Shown piece by piece: positions 20,601 to 33,257 of a stretch of 64,000 nt of DNA. Source of the DNA: Syncephalastrum monosporum B8922 (lineage: Eukaryota > Mucoromycota > Mucoromycetes > Mucorales > Syncephalastraceae); assembly GCA_000697355.1 (NCBI GenBank), contig JNEN01001211.1, forward strand, positions 229,511-293,510. The letters run 5' to 3'. Position numbers and translations under genes: made by a program. Positions within the stretch are counted from its first letter, which is position 1. The number at the start of each line of letters is the position of its first letter. The notes beneath the pieces were generated by a model, which saw only the letters and a program-made list of their open reading frames with translations, had not been told where the DNA came from and did not search any database.

Positions 20601-23600
20601 GTAGATCTGGACGCAGCTCGCACCAAACGCAGACAGGAAAGCAGGCGCATTGGTATCATCCATCGATTCGCGTGTTGCTTTCAGGTACAGCGCAAAAGTA
20701 TCGGCTTCAATGCTCTTTTGTCTGAGGAGACGGACAAAGATATCGCGGGGTATATGGAAGGACTCGGCAAAGGCGACGAGCTCCTCCCGCCTTTCGATAT
20801 AGTTTTCCCTGTAACCTTTGACGTGCGATAGCAGCGGTGCTATGGCATCGTCGTAAATGGCCGAAGAAGCCAGGAAAAATGTCTATATGGAGAGAAAAAA
20901 ATGAGATGTTCGTCATGATAAGAGGGCAGAGACCTAACCTGGAGAGGACGAATCACCAGCAGCGCCTTGTACATTCTCAGCGACTCATCTTCCAGCGTTG
21001 TTTCCACAGAAGGTTCGTTCGAAACTTCATCGTTGTCTGAGAACAGGTCCTCTGTTTGCGACGTAAACCGCTCGTCTGCAAAAAGATCATTGCTCGCTGG
21101 CTCATCGGCAAAGAGGTCCACCGATCGAGACGTACTCGGCTCGTCTGCAAATAGATCCTCAGCACGGGATGGTTGCTTGGGTTCTTCATCCGCAAATAAA
21201 TCCTGGGCATGCGACAGCGGTCTAGGCGATGCGCTGTCTGCAAACAGATCCGCTGCCCGGTGAACCTTCGCGTCCTCTTCCTTTTCTTCATCTTCTTCGA
21301 GAGAAGGGCTGGGTTTGGGCATCTGATAATGCTCCAAAATGTAAAGGCCTAAAAGAGGGCATCCCAAGCGCTCATAGGCGCGGCTGACATTGAGTGAAAA
21401 CATGTACTCGGCCGCGTAGGGGAGCCCGAGCGATCGCGTCCGCGCCACTGTCTGTTTCAGATGCTGATACAGGATGAAGAGGTTAGGGTCCTTGACGGAC
21501 ACATCGATGTGTTGTTGGCTGATTTTATGGTCCTGCAAGACGTCCGAGAGATTTTCCTATTGCCAACTATGAAGCACGCTCCGCCGGTACCGACTCGTTT
21601 CATTCACTTACCATAGTGGCAGTAATTGCTTTGGTCTGGTCACCCAAGAGCCAAAATACCATACTTGCCAGCCATCGATCTTGCGTGCCTACCGCAAGCG
21701 GCAGCACATGGTCGCGCAAAATATCCTTAAGGAGAGAGCTGTGATCGCCTGTCATGCGGGATGAGCTACGGCTCCCATATCAGATCTCGATCTTACCTTC
21801 ATAGACACGACAGATCGCGATCGCGAGCTGGTAGTCTTGGACGTGCTTCAAGATGATGCCCACGGCGTCCTTGAGTCTGCCAGCGAGAAGGAAGAAGGCA
21901 GCAGCATACTCTGGAGGTAGATGTTACACACAAAGTCGACTCCTCTCGTACACTTCATTTACCATAGCGCTGTCGTCCCAGCAAAACAAACGCATTTTTG
22001 GCGGCGGCCTTTTGCCAGCGCGGCTCGCCAAAGTCATTGGCCAAGAATTTCACCATAACAGCGTGCTCTTTATGGTGGGTAGCTTTGTGCCACAGGCTTT
22101 GTAGCAAAGCTTTTTTGCGCAGAGCAAGATAAAACAGTGTGCAGCTGACGGGGTCCTTTACGTCTTGGGCCAAGTACGTGTTGCGCGCGATAGCGGTCAT
22201 TTGGTCGGCCTAAGGACGCGTTAAATGATGGTATCCATACATGGTTTTTAACGTACCACCGACTCGCTTTTCTGGAGCCACAGAAAGATACCCAATGCGC
22301 GCGCTTCTGGCCACATGAGTTTGCCGCCGCAAAGGTGGATGCACCGCTCAAGGAGTATATCCTGTATGACGCAACGTTAAAAGATCCTGCTGTCATCCAT
22401 CACCTGTCGTTCTACCTGGGATTGGCTGTGCAAGGCCCAGACAAGATCGCTCGAGCGCAAGCTCGTGCTTTGTTGCTCAGCAGCAAGCATCTTGTTGAGA
22501 TGGTGGCGATTCTCGAGGAGAGCCATAAAACGCGCTCCATTTTCATCAAGAGAGGATCCTTGTGAAGAAATCTAAAAGTGGCGAATCAGATGAATTGTCG
22601 CCATTTCTTCAACAAAAACATACTTCAAAGAACGTATCCACCATGGCAATCAGATGCATGCCTTCTCGCTCAGATAGTAAGGGTAATCTGTATCGCCGCA
22701 AAAGATCGGCCAGCGTCTTGGTTTCGCTCCGGCTCAAGGGTCTGGTATCGTCCTCACCGTCGCTCAGCGTATCCATGTCGTCGTCATCGTTAAAAAGGGC
22801 CGTGTATTGCTGCTGAGACTTTGCTTTACTCTAATCAATGATAGATGTAAAAAAAGTAGCTATCAGCAGGAGCAGAGTTTTGCGGAAAACTTTTCGTTAC
22901 CTGGTCCTCATTTTGGAGGCGAAGAATAAGCGAAATGGAGAGCGGGGGAATGTATGGAATGGTCAGATTGTCTTCCTCCACGAGGTGCTTGAGAAAGCGG
23001 TACATGGACAAAAGGACAGCATTGATGAGGTCGATTTTGCCCCACATAAGATAATGAATCATGTGGTCAGGATGATAAAAGGGCAACGGTCCGTTCAATG
23101 CGCACGATAAATCATAGATGTTGGACATCAATTCTTTTTGGATAGCTTGCGACGGGTCTAGGAACGATATGAGGGAAATGATCATCGCAAGAAAGTCTAC
23201 TTACCTTGAGGTAGCCGATCCTGGGGAGACAGCCATTTCGGGTAGCATGAAATGCGATTGCTTGCCAAGACAGTCAGGATTCCACGGTCGATCCAGAGCA
23301 CCTTGGTATTCTCGCCTGGGCTGAGACACGTCAGAAGAACTGTCAGAGGCTTGATTTCACTTACTAGTTATTATTAAATTCGGAATAACATATCCACGGC
23401 GCTCGACTGGATTCTGCCTCTATGGCGCGTTGTTGACCATAAATCGCGACGCGCTTATCGAAAGCGACAGCAAGGATAAACTGTGCATCCGATGATAAAT
23501 GCCATGCCATGTCCACAATAGGATCCCTGGAAAGCAAAGTATGAGTTGCATATGCTTAATTGCTGCCTGACTTACTCAAATGTGAGTGTCGTATCGAGCG

Positions 23601-26283
23601 AAGGCGGCTCGTTACTGCGGATGTCCGACCATATTGAAAGCAAGCATCCATCCTTATTCGTAGTTCCCGACACTATAGGATGCCATGGGGTGAGTGCTTA
23701 TTTTCTTGGACTCCTTCCCTCATTACCGATCGCCAAAACATTATTCGAAATGCAATGCACGAGACGGATGTCTGTCAGATTCGTTTCGACGGTATACAAT
23801 GCGTTCCATTCGTTCTGTGATGAGCCCATGATAATGTTGTAAAAGACCAGGGACGAGCCATAGCCGATCAGGGTCGTAACGCGCATGGCGTCTTCCTCGA
23901 GCCTGCCAAACAGCTGTGGAACCACCTCGTCGGACCAGCCACCCTGGGTGACAACCCAGTCCGGTTTCTTGTCGAGCGTGTGGGAGCCTGTGCTGCGCAC
24001 GCCTACACCTTGGTTTAACTGAAGCTCCCACCAAAAAATGCGTTGCGCATCCTTGGACATTGCATAAAGTAGACAAATGTCAGCGTCGTGCATGGGTGTG
24101 TAGGTGTGGAGCGAGTCGAGTCGAGGAGGGCTGTCCGAAATGTCGAGCTCAAAGTGCATCGGGTCAGATCGTGTCTTGTAGCTGTACAGATAGACGTGCT
24201 CGCCGTTGTAGAGGACGATATAGCCATCTAACATAGTGGTCTAAAATGTCTGTCCAATTGTATCTTTCTTAATTGGCTTACCTTGAACGAGGTGTACCAC
24301 CAGAGTTTTTTCGGGGTGCTTGACATGCGTGGTGGCAAGCAGGTTCAGCTGCGTTGCGTTCCAGCCTCGGTCTTCGCCTATGGTACCATAGCCCCACACG
24401 TTCACCTGGCCGTCGATACTGACAGTACAGAATCGGTCATTGCGTGTCTGACTTTCGGCGCAAATCGGCTGGCGATGTCCGGTCCATGTATATTTGAGGT
24501 GGAGGCGGGGTACAAACGATGTCGTATCGAGAAAATCAAGCAAGTTGAGACCGTATGCTCTGATTTGACCGTGCCCATTGCGTGCAAGGAGCGTCATTTC
24601 AGCAGGTTTGACAGTGGCTATAAAATGAGCAAGTTAGGAGAGCTATGTGAGCATATATTCTAATGACTAACAGGATGAGTGAATATGGGCATAGTCGTGC
24701 GAGACATGAACAGGTTTCAAGAAGTAGCTCACGTCGCGTGGATCAATTGCTTGGGCCACACGAAGAACGACAAAAACGCGAGGCACACGTCGTGGTTGGG
24801 TGTTCAAGTGCTATTCTGTGTTAGCCACGGGTAATACGCCACATACTTCAAGGCTTACTTGGACGCCCCAAAACGTGAGCGAACCGTCCAGTTGGACGCG
24901 AAAGAGAAGATCAGGCGTATCGTGAATCAGGTCACTTATGCGCTGGATGCGATGATCGAGAGGGTCGCCCTTGGCGTTCCGGACGTGCGTATGGATTGCC
25001 TTGCGCAGTTCGTCGCAGCCAATATAATGTATGGAAGTTACGTCATCTGTGTAGTCATCCTCTTCTTCGCTCGTCCCACCCGTATCACTTTCGGTGCTCG
25101 CGTTGGATTCAGATGTGACGAGGGATTGGCTGGGGTCGATGACGGCCACCATCTGGAGCTGGTGGGGTCGGTCTAGGTCGATAGGACTCCAGAAGCGGCC
25201 GATCCCGTCTCGTGCCATGGTGAACAAGGTGCAGTCAAACTGGCGTGTGCTGCTGAACTTTTTGCGTCAGCTTCCTTAGTACCTCTCTTAATTTTTTTTC
25301 TCCAAATGTTCTGTAAGCATCGTTTCAGTTTCCAGTTATTACCTGGTATGAGGCAACCTCCGCCATACAAAATGGGTGACCTGCCGTGGATGAGGCAAGT
25401 AGCTGAAGGCGTAGTCATCACCTTGGTTGTACCAGATTGTGACGATACGGTCGTGCTAACCGAGCATCAGTCGCGAGAGATCCTCAATGTGATTGCAACT
25501 TACACGGCCGACTGTGGCAAAAAGAGTGGAATTGGGCTCAAACTTGATATACATAATCTCGGTAGGAGTGCTGCCAAGCATGAGAACAGCGTTTTCTGCT
25601 TCTATAAGTAATACCTTTTGCTCCACACTTCTTTCCACTCCCCTTGCGGATCTTGCTTCCACATGGATAGCTTCTTGTCAGCCATAAGCAAGTGGTCTAG
25701 TCCCATGAGTTATAAGCATGTATATACACACATATATATACATATACATAAAATGCTGATAGAAGAAAGAGGTACCTTCTCTACTCCAATCCAGGCATGT
25801 CATAGTCAGACCCATATCAAGAACTTTAGCTATCTCCCATCGGACCTGGCAGTGTCCAAACTGTTTCAATAAAGGAAAACTCAAGTAGGATGAATCTTAC
25901 TCCTCCGTTCTTCTTATCCGCATAGGGCTTTAAAATTGTAACGTGTGTTCCGTGTGCAGCAGCGAACTGTAAAATGGGCGTGTAAGCACCGACCACGAAA
26001 GTATTAAACAGACCGTACTTGTCCAGAGGTTTTACTGCCCGCAACGGCGGTGACAGCACTCGTTTCCGTTGTCGTCAGCTCGATGATTTGAATGAGAATG
26101 TTTGGCTCGGCGTGAATGACGAGTTGCGACCCGGATGCATACAACTTTCAGCACAAATGTCAACCCATGGCATAAGTCAGCAGGAGCGAAACTTACGGTG
26201 TAGCGGACATTCTCGTACAGAATGGAATGAAGAGCATGAGGAGATGAGTTGACTTGACCGGGACATATTTGCTCCAGGTACAT
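17685..26283 (-). CDS. RAV1: RAV1/DMX-like (rabconnectin-3) V-ATPase assembly factor
   Basis: One very large gene of many short exons (roughly 2,000 residues or more). It starts at ATG 26283 (MYLEQICPGQVNSSPHAL) and ends at TGA 17685-17687. The N-terminal third (26283 to about 23600) is WD40-like propeller sequence, for example TMTCLDWSREGTSF and IKFEPNSTLFATVGR. The middle (about 23300-20000) is the Rav1 C domain with helical repeats, such as AEYMFSLNVSRAYERLGCP and MVKFLANDFGEPRWQKAA. An acidic region with repeated LFADE motifs lies near 20980-21250, and a disordered Asp/Glu/His-rich part near 19000-19400. A C-terminal propeller (about 18950-17685) contains SASSLVASAGTS, VCLWDTLLPPSKA and TGSVDGELKLWD. 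RAVE/rabconnectin reassembles the V1 and V0 sectors of the V-ATPase. Having both propellers resembles animal DMXL. The last intron (17793-17857) is GC-AG. Confidence 0.88.
18369..18392. repeat. CA microsatellite
   Basis: A (CA)n tract inside an intron of the RAV1 gene. Confidence 0.8.
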
Positions 26284-27500
26284 TGCAAAAAGGTGGAAGA
26301 CAAGACGACCTCTTTTTTTTTTTTCTATGTATCAGCAACAACCACAAAAACGCTCGCCCCCGTGCGCGTGCTTGCGCGCGTTTTGCCATACGCGACTCCC
26401 GCCCTTCCAATCCTGCCATTTATGTTGTCGGTCTTTCTATTGCTTTACATTCTCTGAGTATCACTCACTCACATTTGACCCTTGCACGCAGCAAGGCGAG
26501 TATATAGTGTTTGCTTTTATATGTTAAACTTAGTATGAGTATGCGTATGTGCATGCCATTCTAGTGTGCTTACATAAAAATTACAAAACACCGGCGTTTT
26601 TCGCTATCATAATTACCATCTTTTCATCATTTATTATGGCCCTCATTGCCATAAGGATAGTAGATATCATGACGCGCAGGATTAGAACTTCTTCCCGCAA
26701 CTATCAAATTTCACTTGGACTCACATGCTTTGAGAGGCACGGTCGATATTAGATACTGGGGTCCTTAAGGTGGGGCGCATGGGGTTTCGAAAATGCGCTT
26801 GATGGCTCCGAAACTCGCTGTTGTTCATCTCACTCGGACCAGCAGCGAACTCGGTGTCGATGTTACTGTATGATGCTGTATGTCGTGTATGAGCCAAGAC
26901 TACACTTCCGACAAGTTCCTCCCAGATTATTGCACAAAATAAATAGACAGTTTACATAGACACCCAGCCTTATATATATCTCAAGAGGACTCGTAGTGCG
27001 TATTGCTTGATAGTGTAGTAGGATGGCTGCCGAAGTCCGTCAGGCTTGTGCCATCTTGACCTCTTGATTGAAAATAAAAGCATAAATGTACCGTACTTAG
27101 CGCACCGTCTTTTGCCAGATATCCTACATGAAGTACATATCCCCTGGGGGAATGTTCTATGCGTCTACTGAGGAAGACATCAAGTCAGATTTATTTTTTA
27201 CAGAGCGCACTTGCTGGGCTTAGTTTAGAATATGAAGCGGGGCCAAGGTGTTTTGAAAAGCACGCAACTCCCCCAATGGTCAATTTGAATGACGTCCCCA
27301 TATGGGGTCGGATGAAAGTGGGGCGGGACTTCACTGGTAAATCTTCCGTGTTACACAAAGCGACCGAAAAGAGGGCTCCCGGCAGAATATCAAGCGAAAT
27401 CTCATGCTGGGGCGGGAACCCGTATATTCAGATACAAAAGATAGCCGGGATGATCTCATTTCCAAAACCTTCTCTCTCTCTCCACACTTTCTCTTCAAAT
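26284..27500. promoter_or_regulatory. Divergent promoter region, RAV1 (-) and G6PD (+)
   Basis: A 1.2 kb spacer separates the two start codons. The G6PD side ends in a CT-rich leader (tctctctctccacactttctc) directly before ATG 27501. A T run of 13-14 sits about 30 bp upstream of the RAV1 start on the plus strand (26312-26325). No convincing gene is present; an open frame across 27159-27803 merges upstream sequence with the first exon and intron of G6PD. Confidence 0.5.
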
Positions 27501-29450
27501 ATGGACGCGAAACAAGCTATTCAGCAACAAGTCGCTAAGGAACTGCATGGCGCGGTCACCGTCATCGGTATGTATTATTCAGGCACACTTTTAAAAGTGC
27601 ATCTTGCCCCGCTTTTTCCTCGTTTCCCGTTTCCCGAGCTCCTTCCGTTGTTTTGCACTGGTTGGGACGCCCAGGGGGGGGGGGTTTGGCAGACTGGCTC
27701 GAGGGTATCCGAAAAAGCCGGTCGTAGCCTGATCACCATGACGGAATCTTCAACGAAGGAGAGGCAACGCGGGAATGAAGCAATGGCTCGGGACACAGGG
27801 TGAGTTGAGTACTAAACCAGAGTCTGGCCATAGTCTTGGGCGCGTCGGGCGACCTGGCCAAGAAGAAGACATACCCTGCCTTATTTGGCTTGTACCGGAA
27901 CGGATTCTTGCCTGAAAACACACACATCGTGGGCTATGCACGTACCAAGATGGGTCACGAGGATTATTTACAACGAGTAACACAGTACATCAAACTGCCC
28001 AACGACGAGACCAAGGAGCAGCTCGAGAAGTTCAAGTCCATCACCAGCTACCAGTCTGGTCTCTACGACGATGATGCTTCCTGGCAGCAGCTGAACGAAT
28101 ACATCGCCCGAAGCGAAACAGAGCGCAACATTCCTTCTGGCAAACGCCACCGCGTCTTTTACATGGCCCTCCCGCCTTCTGTCTTTGTCCCTGTCGCAAA
28201 GTGCCTCAAGAAGAACGCCTATACCCCCGAGGGTCAGACCCGCGTCGTTGTCGAGAAGCCCTTTGGCATGGACACCGAGTCATCTAACCAGCTCGGTCGC
28301 GAACTCGGTGCCCTGTTCCGCGAGGAGGAGGTTCGTAAACATGCGTGCTCCTGACGCCCTCTTTGATTTTTATTTTTTTTCTCATATACATGTGATACCA
28401 CGCATTGTGTATAGATTTACCGCATTGATCATTATCTCGGAAAGGAAATGGTCAAGAACGTGATGATGGTGCGCTTCGCCAACGTCTTTTTCAACCAGAT
28501 CTGGGACCGCAAGTACATTGATAACGTACAAATCACCTTCAAAGAGCCCTTCGGTACCGAAGGTCGTGGCGGTTACTTTGATGAGTTTGGTATAGTCCGT
28601 GATGTGATGCAGAATCGTAAGTAGTCGGTCAATCAGGGCCATGGCAAGAGCAGTGACTGATTTTTGATATCAAACGAATTTAGATCTTTTGCAGGTTCTC
28701 TCCCTGATTGCCATGGAGCGCCCTATCTCGACCGAGTCAGAGGCCATCCGGAACGAGAAGGTCAAGGTCCTCAAGTGCATTGCTCCTATTGCGGTCGAGG
28801 ATACGCTGCTCGGTCAGTATGTGGGTGCGAACGGCAAGCCAGGCTACTTGGAGGATGAAACGCTCAAAAACAAGGAAAGCAAGACGCCGACGTATGCCGC
28901 CCTTGCGTGCTGGATCCAAAACGAGCGCTGGGAAGGTGTACCATTCATCATGAAGGCAGGAAAGGCGCTTGACGATGCCAAGGTCGAGGTCCGCATCCAG
29001 TTCCGCAACGTCGCGGGCAACCTGTACAAGGGCTCACCCCGCAACGAGCTCGTCTTGCGCGTCCAGCCCGGCGAAGCGGTTTACGTCAAGTTCAACAACA
29101 AACAGCCAGGTCTGTCGTACCAAACGCTGCAGACCGACCTCGACCTCTCCTACCAGAGCCGCTACACCGACCTTGCCATTCCCGATGCATACGAGTCCCT
29201 CATCCTCGATGTCCTGCGAAACGACCACTCCAACTTTGTGCGTGACGACGAACTCGAGGCGGCCTGGAAGATCTTTACACCTTTGCTGCACCGCATTGAC
29301 CGCGGTGAGCTGTCGCTCACAACCTATCCTTATGGTTCGCGTGGTCCTCAAGAGCTGGATGCCTTTGTGCGCAAGTATGGTTACGACCGGTCAGACGTCC
29401 ACTATGCGTGGCCTCAGCAGTCGGTCTCGCAAAACAAGACCCATCTTTAA
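27501..29450 (+). CDS. ZWF1: Glucose-6-phosphate 1-dehydrogenase
   Basis: Four exons, 27501-27567, 27834-28330, 28415-28616, 28684-29450, give 510 residues, the usual length. The enzyme oxidises glucose-6-phosphate to 6-phosphogluconolactone with NADP+, the entry step of the oxidative pentose phosphate pathway in the cytosol. The dinucleotide-binding [10 protein letters not shown], the substrate and active-site block RIDHYLGKE (active His) and the EKPFGMD signature are all present, and the C-terminal G6PD domain is complete. The first intron (27568-27833, 266 nt) is much longer than others in this window, contains a run of nine G and separates the first 22 residues from the fold. The start is in good context after a pyrimidine-rich leader. 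Confidence 0.98.
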
Positions 29451-29602
29451 GATAGATACTTTTCCATGGTTTTTATCCTCCTCCTCCTCCAAATATGCCG
29501 CCTTCCTAGAGAAATCATAAACTATCATGCTCGGGGCATCATCTACCCTACATACGGATACACTAATTACTTTTTTATTCGTCATTATGTAAGATAAGCG
29601 CA

Positions 29603-30632
29603 TTATGAAGCTGTCTGAGGACCTGGTGCCTCAGCATACGCGATGGCGGCTTTCATGAAAATCGTGGTCGTCGTGTAAACGAGGCCTAAGGCGAGTTGAT
29701 GAATCTGGAAGCGTTCGTTCAGCTCAAGTACGGCACACATGCCTTGTGTAGCGAGTAGCCAAGCCTTCTTTTTGATGTGAAATGTCTCGTCGACTGCGTT
29801 TAGGACCGTAAACAAAAGTGAGAAGCACCACGCGACAATGTCTGGTGTGCCCATTGCGTCATGGATGAGTGAGATGCGGATAGGTAAAAGGAAGGGTGGG
29901 GAGGGGGGAGGAGCATAGAAAGGAGCGTACCTGGAATAGGACTACGTTTGACAGCTACCGCAACTGCAACGGCGAGGCGCGACGCAGCATCGGAACACGA
30001 CGCGAGCCGCCCCGAATCAGGCGTCGAGTCACGAGAAGAGGCAGACCGTTGTGAGGGCAGTAGCTGTATGGTGAGTGTATGCCGTTTCTTCAGTTGAGCG
30101 AGGGTATGCTCGAGTTTGCGTTTTGCTTTTGGGTTGGTATCAACTGCCCGATTTTTTATTGTTTGTAGTGAGCTTAACAGAACCCCATCATATTTCAGGC
30201 ACTTCTGCATAACTTACGTGACAGGGCAGAAAAGAATCGCTCCAACGCCAGCAGATACAGGTCCAAAATCGTTGACTGCTGCTGAAGCACGCCATTCTCT
30301 TTGGCTTGCATGTCCGCAATTACTTGGAGCAAAGCAATGGTTTGCTGTATCATTTGCGAATCCACCATCAACGACGTCGTCTTCTTCAGGTCTGGGTTGG
30401 ATTCTTCGTTGCATCTCATATAACTCGAAACTTTCCCGGCCACAATTGCTAGTGGCGTGGGGCAGAAAGTGTTGCAATAGGACCATAGCGCGCTATATGC
30501 ATCTGCCTTTTCTGCCGGTCGTGTGTCGAACGCCACTATATTTTCGTACGGTGGGGGTGCGGCATCAGGCATAGTTATGGGCGATTGGCGACGATGAGGT
30601 GTGTGCTGTTTTGGACGACTGTCCAAGGCCAT
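29603..30632 (-). CDS. Unrecognised 288-residue protein with PPPY motif
   Basis: Three exons, 30632-30218, 30143-29931, 29841-29603, give 288 residues in a consistent frame. The N-terminus is Pro-rich with APPPYENI, a possible WW-domain ligand. Next comes a predicted helical region (about 45-160) with IALLQVIADMQAKENG, a basic linker, an Ala/Val repeat ([11 protein letters not shown]) and a hydrophobic C-terminal third (IVAWCFSLLFTVLNAV; LALGLVYTTTTIFMKAAIAY) that could be amphipathic or membrane-associated helices. I recognise no family. It converges on G6PD (152 bp between stops) and lies upstream of P450 copy A on the same strand. No function is assigned. Confidence 0.6.
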
Positions 30633-31262
30633 TATAAAAGAAGCGACAAGAAAAAAGAATCAGGAAGTTTGTGCAGAGAACGAAGAAGAAAAAAAGGGGG
30701 AAAGAAAGGGGAAGGGCTTCCCAATCAAACTCATCCTACGATGCATTATTGTCGTCGGGCACTACGATCCCGCATAAGAAAATTAAAAAAATATAGAGAG
30801 AACACAAGATGCCAGATGAGGCAAAAGCTTCAGCTTTGCAACAGGTGATCTTCGCATCGGCTTCCGGAATGGATTTTATGGGGCATACTCCTTCTTTTAG
30901 ATCCACGTGAGCATTGCTACAGGTTGCTAGTACCAGCTGATGGAAGGTTTTGATTCATAGTAAACAGTGGCTTTATGGGCCAGGTTTTAATGATCATGGT
31001 CTTTTTTTTTGTCATCTGCATTAGTCGAACCAACTTCTTGTCACTGTCCGGCATCATATTCAACTTTTTATTCATATGCTATTGATATGTGGAAGTGAAT
31101 TCACTTTAATCACGTAAGTTGACCCACTGTCTGAAGGTCACTCCATAAAATATACTAGATAGTATGATGCTTGGTAAGCCACTGTCTTTTCAATTCGACC
31201 AGTCACGTCAGCAGGACGCTGGATGGCTTGGGCTACAGCATATGGCCATAGGCTAAGTAGGA
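30633..31262. other. Spacer between unrecognised gene and P450 copy A
   Basis: Purine-rich leader near 30640-30720 and AT-rich sequence; no gene seen. Confidence 0.5.
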
Positions 31263-33257
31263 TCAAGCATTCTGCTCACGACGTTTGACAAGTGCCTTGA
31301 AGCTATTTTTGGCTATGCCAAGGGTAATGAAGGCCCGACGATCCTTTGCGTTCAGCTGTTCTTGTGGAATGGGCTGGAAGTCATAGTGTTTGATCAAGGT
31401 AGCTATGGCCAGGCGCATCTCCTGCATAGCAAAATTGCGCCCGATGCAGTTTCTCGAGCTGGTGGGATAGCAAAACGGCGTTGATACATATTCGTTTAGC
31501 GTGTATGCGTGCTTACCCTAGGCTGAAGGGATAAAATGCGTCCGGATCGGCTGAGAGCATGTGCTCCTGAGCGTCATCCAGCCAGCGCTCGGGAATAAAC
31601 GCCTTTGCTTGCGGCCAATAGGCTTCATTGGTCTGGGCATGCATGAGGTTCAACAAGACGGTTGTCTAGATATCCAGAAATGAATTGTATGTACAGTGTC
31701 AGATGGTACGGGTGCAAATGCTACTTACCCCTTTAGGAACAAATACACGACCGGCCAGAACTATGTCCTCAGTTGCTTTGCGGTCAAGCGAGCTGGCAGC
31801 GATTGAATCGAGGCGCATCGTCTCGTGTATGACAGCATTGAGATAAGGCAGACGCTTCAGACTGTCGTGCTCGAATACCGTTTGACCTTCTTTGAGGGGC
31901 ACCCGATCGATTTCTTGACGTAGACGCGCAAAGACAGCAGGCTCTTCCAGTAAACGAATCATGGTAAACCCGATCGTGTTGCTAGTGGTTTCCGAGCCAG
32001 CGATCAGGAACAGGATCGTTTCATTCGCAATGGCACGGAGAGAGAGTCTGTCCTCAGCGTCACGCGCCTTTTGCGAGTCAATCAAGATCTTGAGAATATC
32101 GTTGCGAGGTTCAGCGCTTTGAATACGTTGCTGAATGATACGGTTCATAAATCTGCGTAGTTTGAGCATATCCTTAATCAAATGGCTGCCGGACATGGCG
32201 ACACGGATGGATCCTTGGATCGGGTGGACGGCGATCTGGTTTTAGAAAGTAAACAGGTGAGTGAGTTAAACAATATCTCTCTTGACATACATAGGTTCCC
32301 GCTTTCGTAAAACTGTCAATCGTGGCAGGTACAAAGTGATTACTCTGATTGAGCGTATGGAAGCTTTGACCAAAGGCGGTCTCACCAATGATATCAATGG
32401 CTAAGCACTGGAGCAGGATCCAAAGGTCAACAGTGCCATAGCTGTTCTCACCCCGCGTGGCCTCGATGTCCTGGTCAATGCGATCCAGCAGGGCCTCGGT
32501 GGTCTGGCTCATAAAAGGCTCGAGCGAGCTGAGGTATTTCATAGAAAACGCGGGTGCGAGGACCCTTCGCTGGAGAAGACATTTGCATGCTTATTCAAAA
32601 TTTATGCGCAAACTTGCCATTTAAGACTTACGCGTTGTTTGTGCTCCCCTTTGTCGGTCATGTCGAACAAATTTTGGTGGAACCCTGCGACAGGCGTGTG
32701 AGACAATTTCAACAAGAAAAGCTTGGCTATCTCACTTTCAATGCGGCCATATGCATCGCCCTTGGGCATGTCTTCTTTGACCAAGACTTGTTTGATCATG
32801 TCCTTGTCTGCAATGGAAAGCATGTTCGGACCCACGCGGATCACCGTCCCGTATTGATCGTGTAATCCAAGCAGATATTTCCAGCTATATGCATCGTGAG
32901 CAATGCGAGATATAGAGAGCATATAAAATAAGTGTATCCAGAACTTACAAAGTCCCAGAAGGATTGTCCTTGATAAGCCAATCAAGCGATAAAAATTTGG
33001 AGTAGATGGGACCCGGGATCTTCCTCAATGGGCCCAAATAAGCCGTATAGAGTTTCTATGTATCGAGCCAAAGGACAAACTTAGATAGTGGAGTTATGCT
33101 ATGTATTTTAGTGTACCGATATGATAAAGTAAATCAGAAAAAACGCGCCCAATGCTTTTCCAATTTGCTTGCGAGATGTGACCATCACTTGGCTCGGTAT
33201 CGTATTCTTGACCTTCCTGCGGAGTAGGTTCATCAGGGGTAGCTTGCTTAGTTCCAT
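31263..33257 (-). CDS. Cytochrome P450, CYP509-like (copy A)
   Basis: A multi-exon gene from ATG 33257 to TGA 31263-31265. The N-terminal membrane anchor is GAFFLIYFIIS, followed by the Pro-rich hinge LGPLRKIPGP. The oxygen-binding I helix is AGSETTSNT, the ExxR motif is HETMRL, and the haem loop FSLG/SRNCIGR is split by an intron just before the Ser-Arg. The C-terminus reads AFITLGIAKNSFKALVKRR. It should sit in the ER membrane and mono-oxygenate small hydrophobic substrates with a reductase partner; the substrate cannot be inferred. It is strongly similar in sequence and intron positions to copy B at 60.8-62.8 kb. CYP509 is a family known mainly from Mucoromycota; this assignment rests on overall resemblance and would need a database comparison. 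Confidence 0.88.

Noticed and set aside
27159..27803. 214-codon plus frame before G6PD
   Set aside because: It joins upstream sequence to the first G6PD exon and intron by chance; the spliced G6PD model explains the region.
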